Of a stretch of 36,248 nt of DNA, positions 17,589 through 26,632 are shown one piece after another; positions within the stretch are counted from its first letter, which is position 1, and each line of letters opens with the position of its first letter. The notes beneath the pieces were generated by a model. The model saw only the letters and a program-made list of their open reading frames with translations, had not been told where the DNA came from and did not search any database. The stretch is taken from NCBI GenBank assembly GCA_040877415.1, contig JBBDNV010000041.1:1-36248 (forward strand), read 5' to 3'. The position numbers were made by a program, and so were the translations under genes. This DNA is from JBBDNV01 sp040877415 (GTDB lineage Bacteria > Planctomycetota > Planctomycetia > Pirellulales > PALSA-1355).

Positions 17589-17949
17589 CGCGGCGATCGC
17601 CACGGAGGCCGCGGCGCTGGCGGCTCGGTATCAGGTGATTCTCGAAACCGAGGGTGGCCATTGGTACGGCCGCGGATTGGAGTTGTCGCACGTCTTCGGC
17701 GATGGGGCGACGCCCGACAAGTGCGTGGCCGCGACGCGCGAGGCATTGACGGCGGCCGTCGCCTACCTGCTGGAGGAAGGGCAGAAACCGCCGGCCGCTG
17801 CGCGCACGGGCCGACGCACCCAGCAAGTCAACGTGCGGCTGACTGCGGAAGAGAAAGCGATCATCGAATGCACGGCCCGCCGCGATGGTTTTAGCGGCCT
17901 GTCCGACTATCTCCGCGCCACGGCCCTGAAATCGGCCGAAAGCGAATAG
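17500..17949 (+). CDS. hicB: HicB-type antitoxin
   Basis: A 149-residue protein. After a basic leader of about 30 residues comes the HicB partial RNase H-like fold (YQVILETEGGHWYGRGLELSHVFGDG... TREALTAAVAYLLEEGQKPP), which binds and blocks HicA. The C-terminal part (QQVNVRLTAEEKAIIECTA, then GFSGLSDYLRATAL) looks like a ribbon-helix-helix DNA-binding domain for autoregulation. ATG at 17500 is the only good start, with AAGGTGA ten bases upstream, and it overlaps hicA by 89 bases, more than usual. A later non-ATG start could exist but none is well supported. Confidence 0.85.
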   Translation: MSVRSNGSSKRKPRGRKTPGRASVTGRSFDAAIATEAAALAARYQVILETEGGHWYGRGLELSHVFGDGATPDKCVAATREALTAAVAYLLEEGQKPPAAARTGRRTQQVNVRLTAEEKAIIECTARRDGFSGLSDYLRATALKSAESE

Positions 17950-18101
17950 AGCGAACGCGAGATGGCGTCGCGAATCCGTAGTATTCCCCGCGGGCCGTTT
18001 CCTGGTCGTAGGCGAGCGAAAGATCGGCAATGTCAGGCACGGGGTGCATGACCTACTTTTCGACGATGATTCGGCTCAACCTTCCGGATTGTCGAAGAGT
18101 T

Positions 18102-18149
18102 CTTGCGCGCAAGCGGTGGTCTTAGCGCCCCTTTTGCGGTCTCTATAAT
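18102..18149 (+). promoter_or_regulatory. Likely promoter region of mqnA with a palindrome
   Basis: A perfect TATAAT at 18144-18149 lies about 80 bases before the mqnA ATG; the -35 position (18121-18126, CTTAGC) is poor. Upstream, CTTGCGCGCAAG (18102-18113) is a perfect 12-bp palindrome and could be an operator. Confidence 0.4.
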
Positions 18150-19011
18150 GACGCCTGGTGAAACGATTCACAAGCACCCGGGGTCTTGGCGTCCACGGTG
18201 CTCCCATTCAGGAGGTTTTAGAAGATCATGAACGGCCGTCCGAAGGTGCGTGTCGGCGCGGTGAATTATCTGAACACCAAGCCGCTCGTCTACGGTTTGG
18301 AGCAGTTCGCCCCGCACGCCGAGCTCGTTATGGACTACCCCAGCCGGCTGGCGGACGATTTGGCCGGCGGCCGGCTGGACGTCGCGCTGATTCCCTCGAT
18401 CGAGTTCTTTCACGACCCGACGTACGCGATCGTGTCCGACGCCTGTATCGCCTGTCGCGGGCCGGTGCTGTCGGTGAAGCTGTTCAGCCGCGTACCGGTC
18501 GCGGAGATTCGCACGCTCGCGCTTGACGAGGGCTCGCGCACGAGCATCGCGCTTGTGCGGATCCTGCTGGGCGAGCGCTACGGCGTTCGGCCGCAGTTGG
18601 AACGGCTGCCGGTCGAGGCTTCGCTGGCCGACGCCCAGGCGGATGCCGTGCTACTGATCGGCGATCGGGCCATTCATTCGCCCGGCGGGCGGTACCAGTT
18701 CGTGTGGGATCTGGGGGACGAGTGGTGCCGTTGGGCCGAGTTGCCTTTCGTCTTCGCGATGTGGGTCGCGCACGCGGGGGCCGACCTGGACGGGCTCGAC
18801 GCGGCGCTGGCTTTGGCGCGCGACGCCGGCGTGGCCCATCTTGAGGAAATCGCGGCCCGCGAGGCGGCTCCGCTGGGATTGACGCGCCCCCAGTGCCTGT
18901 CGTACTTGCGCGACAATCTGCATTTCTGCCTTGGCCAGCGCGAACAGCGCGGACTCGAGTTGTTTTACCACAAGGCCGCCCACATGGGGCTGGCGCCCGC
19001 GGGAGTCGAAT

Positions 19012-20142
<1,131 letters not shown>

Positions 20143-20165
20143 AACAGGCTTATCTCCAGCAGAAT

Positions 20166-20184
20166 GCCTGGATTTTCAGGCCTT
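20166..20184 (+). terminator. Weak possible terminator after mqnC
   Basis: A small hairpin with GCCTG and CAGGC arms is followed by CTTTC. The stem is only five pairs and the T-run is poor. The remaining 250 bases up to the ABC ATPase hold no gene and presumably its promoter. Confidence 0.3.
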
Positions 20185-20435
20185 TCGGCTGACCCGATGG
20201 GATGGCCGGCGACCCATAGACGCGCCAAATCCGCCTCAACATCCGGCGGTTTCTGCTCGAATTTCGGCAGTTTCCCGGGCCTCGCGGGGGATTTCTGTCC
20301 GGCCTCCGTGCTCGTCTATCTTGTGGTACCTTTGAGGGTATCGCTCCGCGCGCTGGACTGCGGCCCCTCATTCGGTCACGCAAGGCGCATCGGCGCCGAC
20401 GGTGCTTTGCAACAGCCGCCCATCGACAGCCTCGA

Positions 20436-21200
20436 ATGATCCACGTACGCCACCTGACGAAGAACTACGCCGATCTCGAGCGCGGCAAGATCGTCGCCCT
20501 GGGCGGGGTCAGCTTCGACGCCATGCCCGGGGCGATCTACGGCTTGTTGGGTCCGAACGGGGCGGGCAAGACGACGGTGCTGCGCATCTTGAGCACGATC
20601 CTCAAGCCCAGCGCCGGCACGGCTTCGGTCAACGGCTACGACGTGCTCACGCAGGCTTCGCTAGTGAGGCACCAGATCGGGTATGTGTCAACCAACACGG
20701 CGGTGTACGACCGCATGACGGCGTGGGAAATGGTCGAGTATTTTGGCCGGCTGTACGGCATCGCCCAAGGGCCGCTGCGCGAGCGGATGGAACAGCTTTT
20801 TGCGCGGCTGCAAATGGACGAAATTCGCGACGTGCTGGGCGCCAAGATGTCGACCGGCATGAAGCAAAAAGTCTCGATTGCCCGGGCCATCGTCCACGAC
20901 CCGCCCGTACTGATCTTCGACGAGGCCACGGCCGGGCTCGACGTGCTCGTGGCCCGCGCACTGTTGAAAACCATCGCGGAGCTGCGCGACCACGGCAAGT
21001 GCGTGGTCATGTCCACGCACATCCTGCGCGACGCGGAGAAACTGTGCGATCGGATCGCGATCATGCACCGCGGCCACATTCTGGCCGAGGGAACCTTGGC
21101 CGAGTTGTGCGACCGGCACGAACAGCGGGATCTGGAAGAATTGTTCTTCGATTTGATTCACCAACACGATCGGGCCCAGGCGACTGCCGCCGCAAGCTGA
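20436..21200 (+). CDS. ABC transporter ATP-binding protein (NatA-like)
   Basis: A 254-residue ABC ATPase. Walker A GPNGAGKTT is at 39-47, the signature motif appears as MSTGMKQKVSIARAI (the NatA/ABC-2 export variant of LSGGQ), and Walker B plus D-loop is LIFDEATAGLD, followed by STHILRDAEKL with the switch His. The closest reading is the Na+ efflux-type NatA group, but substrate cannot be read from sequence. ATG at 20436 lacks a strong ribosome site. It is followed 20 bases later by its membrane partner. Confidence 0.92.
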   Translation: MIHVRHLTKNYADLERGKIVALGGVSFDAMPGAIYGLLGPNGAGKTTVLRILSTILKPSAGTASVNGYDVLTQASLVRHQIGYVSTNTAVYDRMTAWEMVEYFGRLYGIAQGPLRERMEQLFARLQMDEIRDVLGAKMSTGMKQKVSIARAIVHDPPVLIFDEATAGLDVLVARALLKTIAELRDHGKCVVMSTHILRDAEKLCDRIAIMHRGHILAEGTLAELCDRHEQRDLEELFFDLIHQHDRAQATAAAS

Positions 21201-21219
21201 TGCCGGCGCGCTACTGACG

Positions 21220-23430
21220 ATGAACTGGTCGAACGTCAAACTCATCCTGGCACGCGAGATTCGCGATCAACTGCGCGACCGGCGCACGTTGTTCATGATC
21301 GCCGTGTTGCCGCTGGTGCTCTATCCGCTGTTGGGAATGAGCGTCTTCCAGGTTATGCAGTTCATGAGCGAGCACGCGATTCGCGTGCTCGTCGTCGGCG
21401 CGCCGGAGATTGGGCAGTTGCCGCCGCTTGTGGACAAGGATCGATTCGCGGCGGACTTGTTCTCCGACCGCGAGGCGATCGCCCTATTACAGGTGACGTC
21501 GCGATCGTCCGGGGACGCGGCGGGGGGCGCGGCGAGCAATCCGCTCGAGCTGGCGCGGGACGAGATGCGCGAGGACGGCTTCGACGTGGTGGTTTACTTT
21601 CCGCCCGATTTCGCCGAGCGCTTTGCCCGGTTTTCGCAAGCGCTTGCGAATTCGCGATCCGGCAAAGGGCCCGTCAACGAGGCCGATCTGAAGCTGCCGG
21701 GCGTGGCGATTTACCCCAACCTGGCCGAGGACGCCTCGACGGCAGCCTACCGCCGCGTGGCGGACGTGCTTTCCCGATGGCGCGATCAAATCGGCCGGCG
21801 CAATCTGGAGGCCAGCGGAATCCCGCTGGCGGCGGCCAAACCGTTTCCGATCAAAACGCGGGACGTGGCCGGAAAGGGGCAGCACACGGCGGCCGTGTGG
21901 GCCAAAATCCTGCCGTTCGTACTTGTGATTTGGGCGCTGACCGGGGCCTTTTATCCGGCGATCGATTTGTGCGCCGGCGAGAAAGAGCGGGGCACTTTGG
22001 AAACCCTGCTCAGCAGTCCGGCCGAGCGGCTCGAAATCGTGTGGGGAAAACTGTTGACCATCATGCTCTTCAGCGCGGCCACGGCCATGTTGAATCTGAC
22101 CAGCCTGGCCATTACCGGTTCGTTTGTTTTGAGCCAAATTCCCAATCTGGGCCCGCCCCCTGCGCTGGCCTTCGTCTGGCTGCTGTTGGCGCTGGTGCCG
22201 GTTTCGGCCCTGTTTGCCGCTTTGTGCCTGGCCTTGGCTGCGTTCGCCCGCAGCACCAAAGAGGGCCAGTATTACTTGATGCCCCTGGTGCTGGTGACGA
22301 TGCCGCTTGTGATCTTGCCGATGGCCCCCGGCGTCGAGCTCAATTTGGGCAACAGCCTGATTCCCATTACCGGGGTGGTGCTGCTTTTGCGGGCCATGCT
22401 CGAAGGCAATTACCTGGTCGTGCTGCCGTACACGCCCGTCGTCGTGGCCGTTACGCTGTGCTGCTGCCTGTTGGCGATTCGCTGGGCGACCGATCAGTTC
22501 AACACCGAGAGCGTGCTGTTTCGCGAAAGCGAGCGGTGGGGCGTCAGCCTGTGGATTCGGCACCTGGTTCGCGATCGGGGAGCCACCCCCAGCTTTGCCG
22601 ACGCGATGTTTTGCGGCGTGCTGATCCTGTTGATCAAGTTCTTCATGAGCTTCGGCCTGATATTTTCCGATTTCGTGACGGTCGCCGCCGTCACGCAATT
22701 GGTCGTCATCGCCACGCCGGTCTTGCTGATGACGGTCATGCTGACCCGCAGCCCGGCGCAGACCCTGTTGTTGCGCCGTCCCGCCCTGAGGGCTTCGCTG
22801 GCGGCCGTGCTGTTGGCCGTCGTATTGCACCCGACGGCGAACCTGTTGCAAGTGATCGTCAATCGGGTTTATCCGCTGAACGAGCAACTCGTGCAGGCCC
22901 TGAATCGCCTGCTCCTCGAGCAAGACAACATCTGGATCCTGCTCCTCGTGATTGCCGTGATGCCGGCTATCTGCGAGGAGCTGGCGTTTCGCGGGTTCAT
23001 CCTCTCGGGCCTGCGGCACATGGGACACAAGTGGTCGGCGATCATCATCAGCAGCATATTCTTCGGCGCCGCGCACGCGCTGTTCCAGCAGTCGATCGTC
23101 ACTTTCGTGGTGGGAATGATCCTGGGCTTTATCGCCGTGCAAGCCGGCAGTCTCGTGCCCTGCATGTTGTTCCACGTCGTTCATAACTCGATGGGCGTGC
23201 TGGTGCACAAACTGGCGCCGCCAGCGGGCGACGAGACGCGCTGGCTCGACTGGCTCGTGCGCAACGGGTCCGCCGGGGAGCAGCTCTATCACTGGCCGGT
23301 GTTGGTTGTCAGCATTCTGGCCAGTGCCGGAATCCTCTATTGGTTCCACCGCTTGCCGTACGCCCGCACGCCCGAGGAATCGTTGCAGGAGGCAATCGAA
23401 CATCAATCCGCCACGTGGCTGGCGGGATAG
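21220..23430 (+). CDS. ABC-2 permease (NatB-like) fused to a CPBP intramembrane protease
   Basis: A 736-residue two-domain membrane protein. The N-terminal half is an ABC-2-type permease with a first helix after LILAREIRDQLRDRRTLF, a large extracytoplasmic domain (about 50-220), then five or six helices around the family segment CAGEKERGTLETLLSSP. The C-terminal half has the CPBP (Abi/Rce1-like) protease motifs: CEELAFRGF with Glu-Glu and Arg near residue 588, SSIFFGAAHALF with His near 612, and FHVVHNSMG with His and Asn near 650. All catalytic positions look intact. Such fusions occur in planctomycetes. The ATP-binding partner is the preceding gene; the substrate and the protease target are unknown. 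Confidence 0.9.
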   Translation: MNWSNVKLILAREIRDQLRDRRTLFMIAVLPLVLYPLLGMSVFQVMQFMSEHAIRVLVVGAPEIGQLPPLVDKDRFAADLFSDREAIALLQVTSRSSGDAAGGAASNPLELARDEMREDGFDVVVYFPPDFAERFARFSQALANSRSGKGPVNEADLKLPGVAIYPNLAEDASTAAYRRVADVLSRWRDQIGRRNLEASGIPLAAAKPFPIKTRDVAGKGQHTAAVWAKILPFVLVIWALTGAFYPAIDLCAGEKERGTLETLLSSPAERLEIVWGKLLTIMLFSAATAMLNLTSLAITGSFVLSQIPNLGPPPALAFVWLLLALVPVSALFAALCLALAAFARSTKEGQYYLMPLVLVTMPLVILPMAPGVELNLGNSLIPITGVVLLLRAMLEGNYLVVLPYTPVVVAVTLCCCLLAIRWATDQFNTESVLFRESERWGVSLWIRHLVRDRGATPSFADAMFCGVLILLIKFFMSFGLIFSDFVTVAAVTQLVVIATPVLLMTVMLTRSPAQTLLLRRPALRASLAAVLLAVVLHPTANLLQVIVNRVYPLNEQLVQALNRLLLEQDNIWILLLVIAVMPAICEELAFRGFILSGLRHMGHKWSAIIISSIFFGAAHALFQQSIVTFVVGMILGFIAVQAGSLVPCMLFHVVHNSMGVLVHKLAPPAGDETRWLDWLVRNGSAGEQLYHWPVLVVSILASAGILYWFHRLPYARTPEESLQEAIEHQSATWLAG

Positions 23431-23497
23431 TCGGGCGCGATCCGACGGAGCCCGTGCGGATCCGCGCCGCGGGCGAGAGCCAACGAGGAGGGCATGC

Positions 23498-24736
23498 ATG
23501 AGCCAACCGTCGTCAGCCCTGCGAGCTCGCTTCGTCTTTCCCCTTAGCGGCCCGCCGATCGCCGATGGACTGGTCGTCGTCGACGGGTCGAGGATTGCCG
23601 CCGTCGCCGACAACCTTTCGGTGGGGAGCGTGGACGATCTTGGCAATGTGGCGATCCTGCCCGGACTGGTCAACGCGCACACGCATCTCGAATTCAGCAA
23701 CTTGCCCCAACCGCTCGGCAGCCCGGGCATGAGCCTGCCCCAATGGCTGCGCGGGGTGATGGAGCACCGGCAAACGGCCGGCCACGCCGCCGAGCGGGCC
23801 GTGGCGCGGGGGCTTGCAGAATGCATTGCGGCCGGCACGACCGCCGTGGGTGAAATCGCCGCGACCGACTGGCGCACGGCGGACTATTTGCCCCAAAACA
23901 TGCCGACGACGGTCATGTTTCACGAGTCGATCGGCCCGACGCTGATGCGCGCCCGGGAAGCCGCCGCGGCGGCCAAAGCATTTCTGGCGGCCAAACGTCC
24001 TCGGGCCGACGTCCTGCCGGCACTCAGTCCGCATGCCCCGTACACGGTTCATCCGCACTTGCTCTCGTCGCTCGTGGAGCTGAGTCGGCGCTACCGGGTT
24101 CCGCTGGCCATGCACCTGGCCGAAACGCGCGAAGAGTTGGAGCTTTTGCACTTGAGCTCGGGGCCGTTTCGGGAATTGCTCGAATCCCTCGACGCCTGGG
24201 ATCCGGCCGACGATGCGCGGCTGGCCAGCATTGTCGACTACCTGGCCCAGTTGGCTCGGGCTCCGCGGGCACTGGTGATTCACGGCAACTATCTGGACGG
24301 CGAGGAAATCGAGTTTCTCTCGGCGCACCGGCAAACCATGTCGGTCGTCTACTGCCCGCGCTCGCATCACTTCTTCGCTCACGAGCCGTACCCGCTCGCG
24401 CGGCTGTTGGCCGCAGGGGTTTCGATGGCGTTGGGCACCGACAGCCGGGCCTCGAATCCCGATCTGAGCATTTTTGAAGAGATGCGTTTCGTCGCCGCGC
24501 ATCACCCCCAGGTCGACCCGGCCACGGTTCTGCGATTGGGAACGATTGGCGGCGCCGCCGCGCTCGCGCTCGACGACCGGATGGGCACGCTCGAGCCGGG
24601 CAAAGCCGCCAACCTGGCGATCGTCGCCCTGGGCGACGATTCGCCCGCCGACCCGCACGAGCTGCTCTTCGCTCCCGAATCGCGCATCGTGGGGACGTAT
24701 GTTGGGGGTCAGGCGTCAGGGGTCGGGGGTCAGTAA
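23498..24736 (+). CDS. Amidohydrolase/deaminase, candidate aminodeoxyfutalosine deaminase
   Basis: A 412-residue amidohydrolase-superfamily enzyme of the deaminase group. Metal and active-site residues are visible: His61 and His63 in NAHTHLEFS, His206 and Glu209 in MHLAETREE, His262 in VIHGNYL, and Asp315 in LGTDSRASN. ATG at 23498 is supported by GAGGAGG (23485-23491) six bases upstream. Because mqnA and mqnC lie just upstream in the same direction, a role deaminating 6-amino-6-deoxyfutalosine to futalosine is plausible; that is an inference from context plus family. Guanine- or SAH-type deaminase activity cannot be ruled out. The last residues (VGGQASGVGGQ) come from a GGGGTCAGG-type repeat and are probably not functional. 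Confidence 0.85.
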   Translation: MSQPSSALRARFVFPLSGPPIADGLVVVDGSRIAAVADNLSVGSVDDLGNVAILPGLVNAHTHLEFSNLPQPLGSPGMSLPQWLRGVMEHRQTAGHAAERAVARGLAECIAAGTTAVGEIAATDWRTADYLPQNMPTTVMFHESIGPTLMRAREAAAAAKAFLAAKRPRADVLPALSPHAPYTVHPHLLSSLVELSRRYRVPLAMHLAETREELELLHLSSGPFRELLESLDAWDPADDARLASIVDYLAQLARAPRALVIHGNYLDGEEIEFLSAHRQTMSVVYCPRSHHFFAHEPYPLARLLAAGVSMALGTDSRASNPDLSIFEEMRFVAAHHPQVDPATVLRLGTIGGAAALALDDRMGTLEPGKAANLAIVALGDDSPADPHELLFAPESRIVGTYVGGQASGVGGQ

Positions 24737-25150
24737 CGACCCCGAATTCTGTCTCTTCCTCCGTTCCTCCGTGTCTTCCTCCGGCCTCCAGCCTCCCGCC
24801 TCTGGCGTGTTTTCAGATTCTCATTTTCAGGCCAAAAGTGTCCAACTGGGGGCCGGAGTTTTTCATAGCTATACAGCGTGGGCGTGAGAAACTCGCGCGA
24901 CCGCGCGCAAATCGCGCCGCGGCCACTCTTTAGACCCTGCCCGTGCTTTCAAAATGGCCGCCGGTGAAAATTGAAAAACCGCGCGGCAGGTCGCGAGTGG
25001 CCCAATCTCTCATAAATCCAGAATTCTGGGAGGCCGTCAACGCACGTTTTCGGCCACCCGCGCTCGGTGGACGTCGAAGCCCGCCCGCCGGATAATCATT
25101 TCCGTTTCGTGGTCCAAACTGAAGTTCTTGATAATCCTGGAGGGGACGCC
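24737..25150. other. Intergenic stretch with low-complexity and structured segments
   Basis: The left part is a polypyrimidine tract with repeated TCCTCCG words (24750-24800), typical of dispersed intergenic words. An extended stem-loop at 24921-25002 is listed separately. CCAGAATTCTGG at 25018-25029 is a 12-bp palindrome. I see no protein-coding gene here. Confidence 0.45.
24921..25002. ncRNA. Possible structured RNA or long hairpin element
   Basis: Two consecutive stems enclose one loop: GGCCACTC (24921-24928) with GAGTGGCC (24995-25002), then GACC plus TGCC (24933-24936, 24938-24941) with GGCA plus GGTC (24985-24988, 24989-24992). A further CGGT/ACCG pairing is possible inside. Sixteen pairs in register are unlikely by chance in a short gap, but no known RNA family is recognised and either strand could be transcribed. 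Confidence 0.3.
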
Positions 25151-25618
25151 GTGAAAAGCTTATCCGTGACGACAGCTATCGCTTTGCACCTCGCGATGGT
25201 CTTCACTTGCGGTGCGCTTAAGGCTGCGGAAAAGGATGACCCCCGGCGGGCCATTGAGGAAGCGAACGCCGCATTCGCCGCCGCATTCGGAAAGGGTGAT
25301 GCGAAAGGGGTCGCGGAAATGTACACCGAAGGTGGTCAACTATTGCCGCCGAACGAAGAAATCGTCGCGGGACGCGCCGCGATCGAAAAGTTCTGGAGAG
25401 CCGCCATGGCCGGCGGGATTGTTGGGTTGGAGCTAACGACGACGGAGATCGAGTCGTTCGGCGATTCGATTGTCGAGTTGGGCAAAGCCACGGTCTTCGG
25501 AAAAGGAGCCGAGGTTCTGGATCAGGGCAAGTACGTCGTCCTGTGGAAGAAAGTCGGCGGCAAGTGGAAACTGCACCGCGACTGCTGGAACTCAAGCCGC
25601 GGGGCACCAAAGAAGTGA
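25151..25618 (+). CDS. Secreted SnoaL-like (SgcJ/EcaC, DUF4440) protein
   Basis: A 155-residue protein of the NTF2-like superfamily. It begins with a signal peptide (lysine, then hydrophobic residues to about CGALKAAEK). The mature part carries the family pattern: IEEANAAFAAAFGKGDAKGVAEMYTEGGQLLPPNEEIVAGRAAIEKFW, later ELGKATVF, and VVLWKKVGGKWKLHRDCWNS at the end. GTG at 25151 is supported by GGAGGGG five bases upstream and by the signal peptide. Members of the family are mostly of unknown function; no catalytic role is assigned. The ankyrin-repeat gene follows 24 bases later and is probably co-transcribed. Confidence 0.87.
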   Translation: MKSLSVTTAIALHLAMVFTCGALKAAEKDDPRRAIEEANAAFAAAFGKGDAKGVAEMYTEGGQLLPPNEEIVAGRAAIEKFWRAAMAGGIVGLELTTTEIESFGDSIVELGKATVFGKGAEVLDQGKYVVLWKKVGGKWKLHRDCWNSSRGAPKK

Positions 25619-25642
25619 CCGCGTTTATGCGTGAGGCTGGAC

Positions 25643-26383
25643 ATGCGGAACATCGATACCGAGGATCCTCTCGCCGTAGCGGTGGTTGAGGCGATCCACA
25701 GCGGCAATTTGGCGGCCTTGCGGCGCCTCTTGGACGAGAATCCGGGGCTGGCATCGGTGAGGCTCGGCGATCCGGGTAGTGACGCCCGCGGAATGTCGCG
25801 GACGCTCTTGCACGTGGTGACCGACTGGCCCGGCCACTTTCCGGGCGGGGCTCAGACGGTTGCGGCACTCGTCGCGGCCGGTGCCGACGTCAACGCGCGG
25901 TTCACCGGACCCCACACCGAGACGCCGCTCCACTGGGCCGCCAGCAGCGATGAGGTCGCGGTGCTCGACGCGCTACTCGACGCCGGCGCCGATATCGAAG
26001 CCGCGGGCGCCGTGATTGGCGGCGGCACGCCGCTGGCCGATGCGGTGGCATTCGGACAATGGAAGGCGGCGCGACGGCTCGTCGAGCGCGGCGCGAAAAC
26101 AACGCTTTGGCAGGCCGCCGCGCTGGGGCTGATGGATCGCGTCGAAGAGCATTTTGCGGGCGACTCGCCCCCCGCGCCCGACGACGTCACTGGCGCCTTC
26201 TGGTGTGCATGCCACGGCGGCCAGCGCGACACGGCGGAGTATCTTCTACAACACGGCGCCGACATCAACTGGATTGGGTATGACAAGTTGACGCCCTTCG
26301 ACGCGGCAAGGCGCAGCGGCGCCAACGAGTTGGCGGCATGGCTGTTTCACAAGGGCGCCAAGAGTGCCAAAGAACTGTGCTGA
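25643..26383 (+). CDS. Ankyrin-repeat protein
   Basis: A 246-residue protein with about five ankyrin repeats. Typical units include AVVEAIHSGNLAALRRLLDE near the start, AALVAAGADVNARFTGPHTE, TPLHWAASSDEVAVLDALLD, AGADIEAAGAVIGGGTPLAD and YLLQHGADINWIGYDKLTPF. No signal peptide or membrane helix is present, so it is likely cytoplasmic. ATG at 25643 has GAGG about seven bases upstream; GTG at 25631 is an alternative that adds four residues. The partner protein bound by the repeats is unknown. Confidence 0.87.
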   Translation: MRNIDTEDPLAVAVVEAIHSGNLAALRRLLDENPGLASVRLGDPGSDARGMSRTLLHVVTDWPGHFPGGAQTVAALVAAGADVNARFTGPHTETPLHWAASSDEVAVLDALLDAGADIEAAGAVIGGGTPLADAVAFGQWKAARRLVERGAKTTLWQAAALGLMDRVEEHFAGDSPPAPDDVTGAFWCACHGGQRDTAEYLLQHGADINWIGYDKLTPFDAARRSGANELAAWLFHKGAKSAKELC

Positions 26384-26494
26384 ACGGTCAGGGGCCACGT
26401 TGCGATCGATGACCGCGCGCAGGTCATCGAGCTCGGGTTTGCTCGTGACGTGCGGTTCGACGCGGCCTTGTTTTTGCAAGTTCTTCCAGGTCAT
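26384..26494 (-). pseudogene. Truncated gene stub, N-terminal fragment only
   Basis: From an ATG at 26494 on the minus strand the product begins MTWKNLQKQGRVEPHVTSK and continues with PELDDLRAVIDRNVAPD. This opening resembles the N-terminus of small planctomycete/proteobacterial proteins of HEPN-like type (a pattern of MTW..L...G.VEPH.TSK.ELD.LRAVV.RDL). The frame then runs antisense into the end of the ankyrin gene, where the sequence no longer fits a protein. I read it as a relic left after most of the gene was lost. The family assignment is from memory of the pattern. Confidence 0.45.
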
Positions 26495-26632
26495 GCGCAG
26501 TGCCTATCACGAAGATTGCATCGGGAATTGTCGCCTGCCAGGCTACGCAGTCGGCAGAGTATTGCCGCCGGCCGCCCAGACGCTAGGATGATCGGCGGGT
26601 TTTGAAATTGATCACTTCATGGAGTGATGGTC

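Noticed and set aside
21487..23877. A 796-codon open frame on the minus strand
   Set aside because: It is antisense to the ABC permease-CPBP fusion, which has clear family motifs; the antisense product is Gln/His/Arg-rich without domains, a by-product of GC-rich codon use.
26611..26628. ATCACT/AGTGAT hairpin over the ribosome site of the beta-propeller gene as a riboswitch
   Set aside because: Only six pairs and no aptamer-like domain; noted in the gene entry but not claimed as a regulator.
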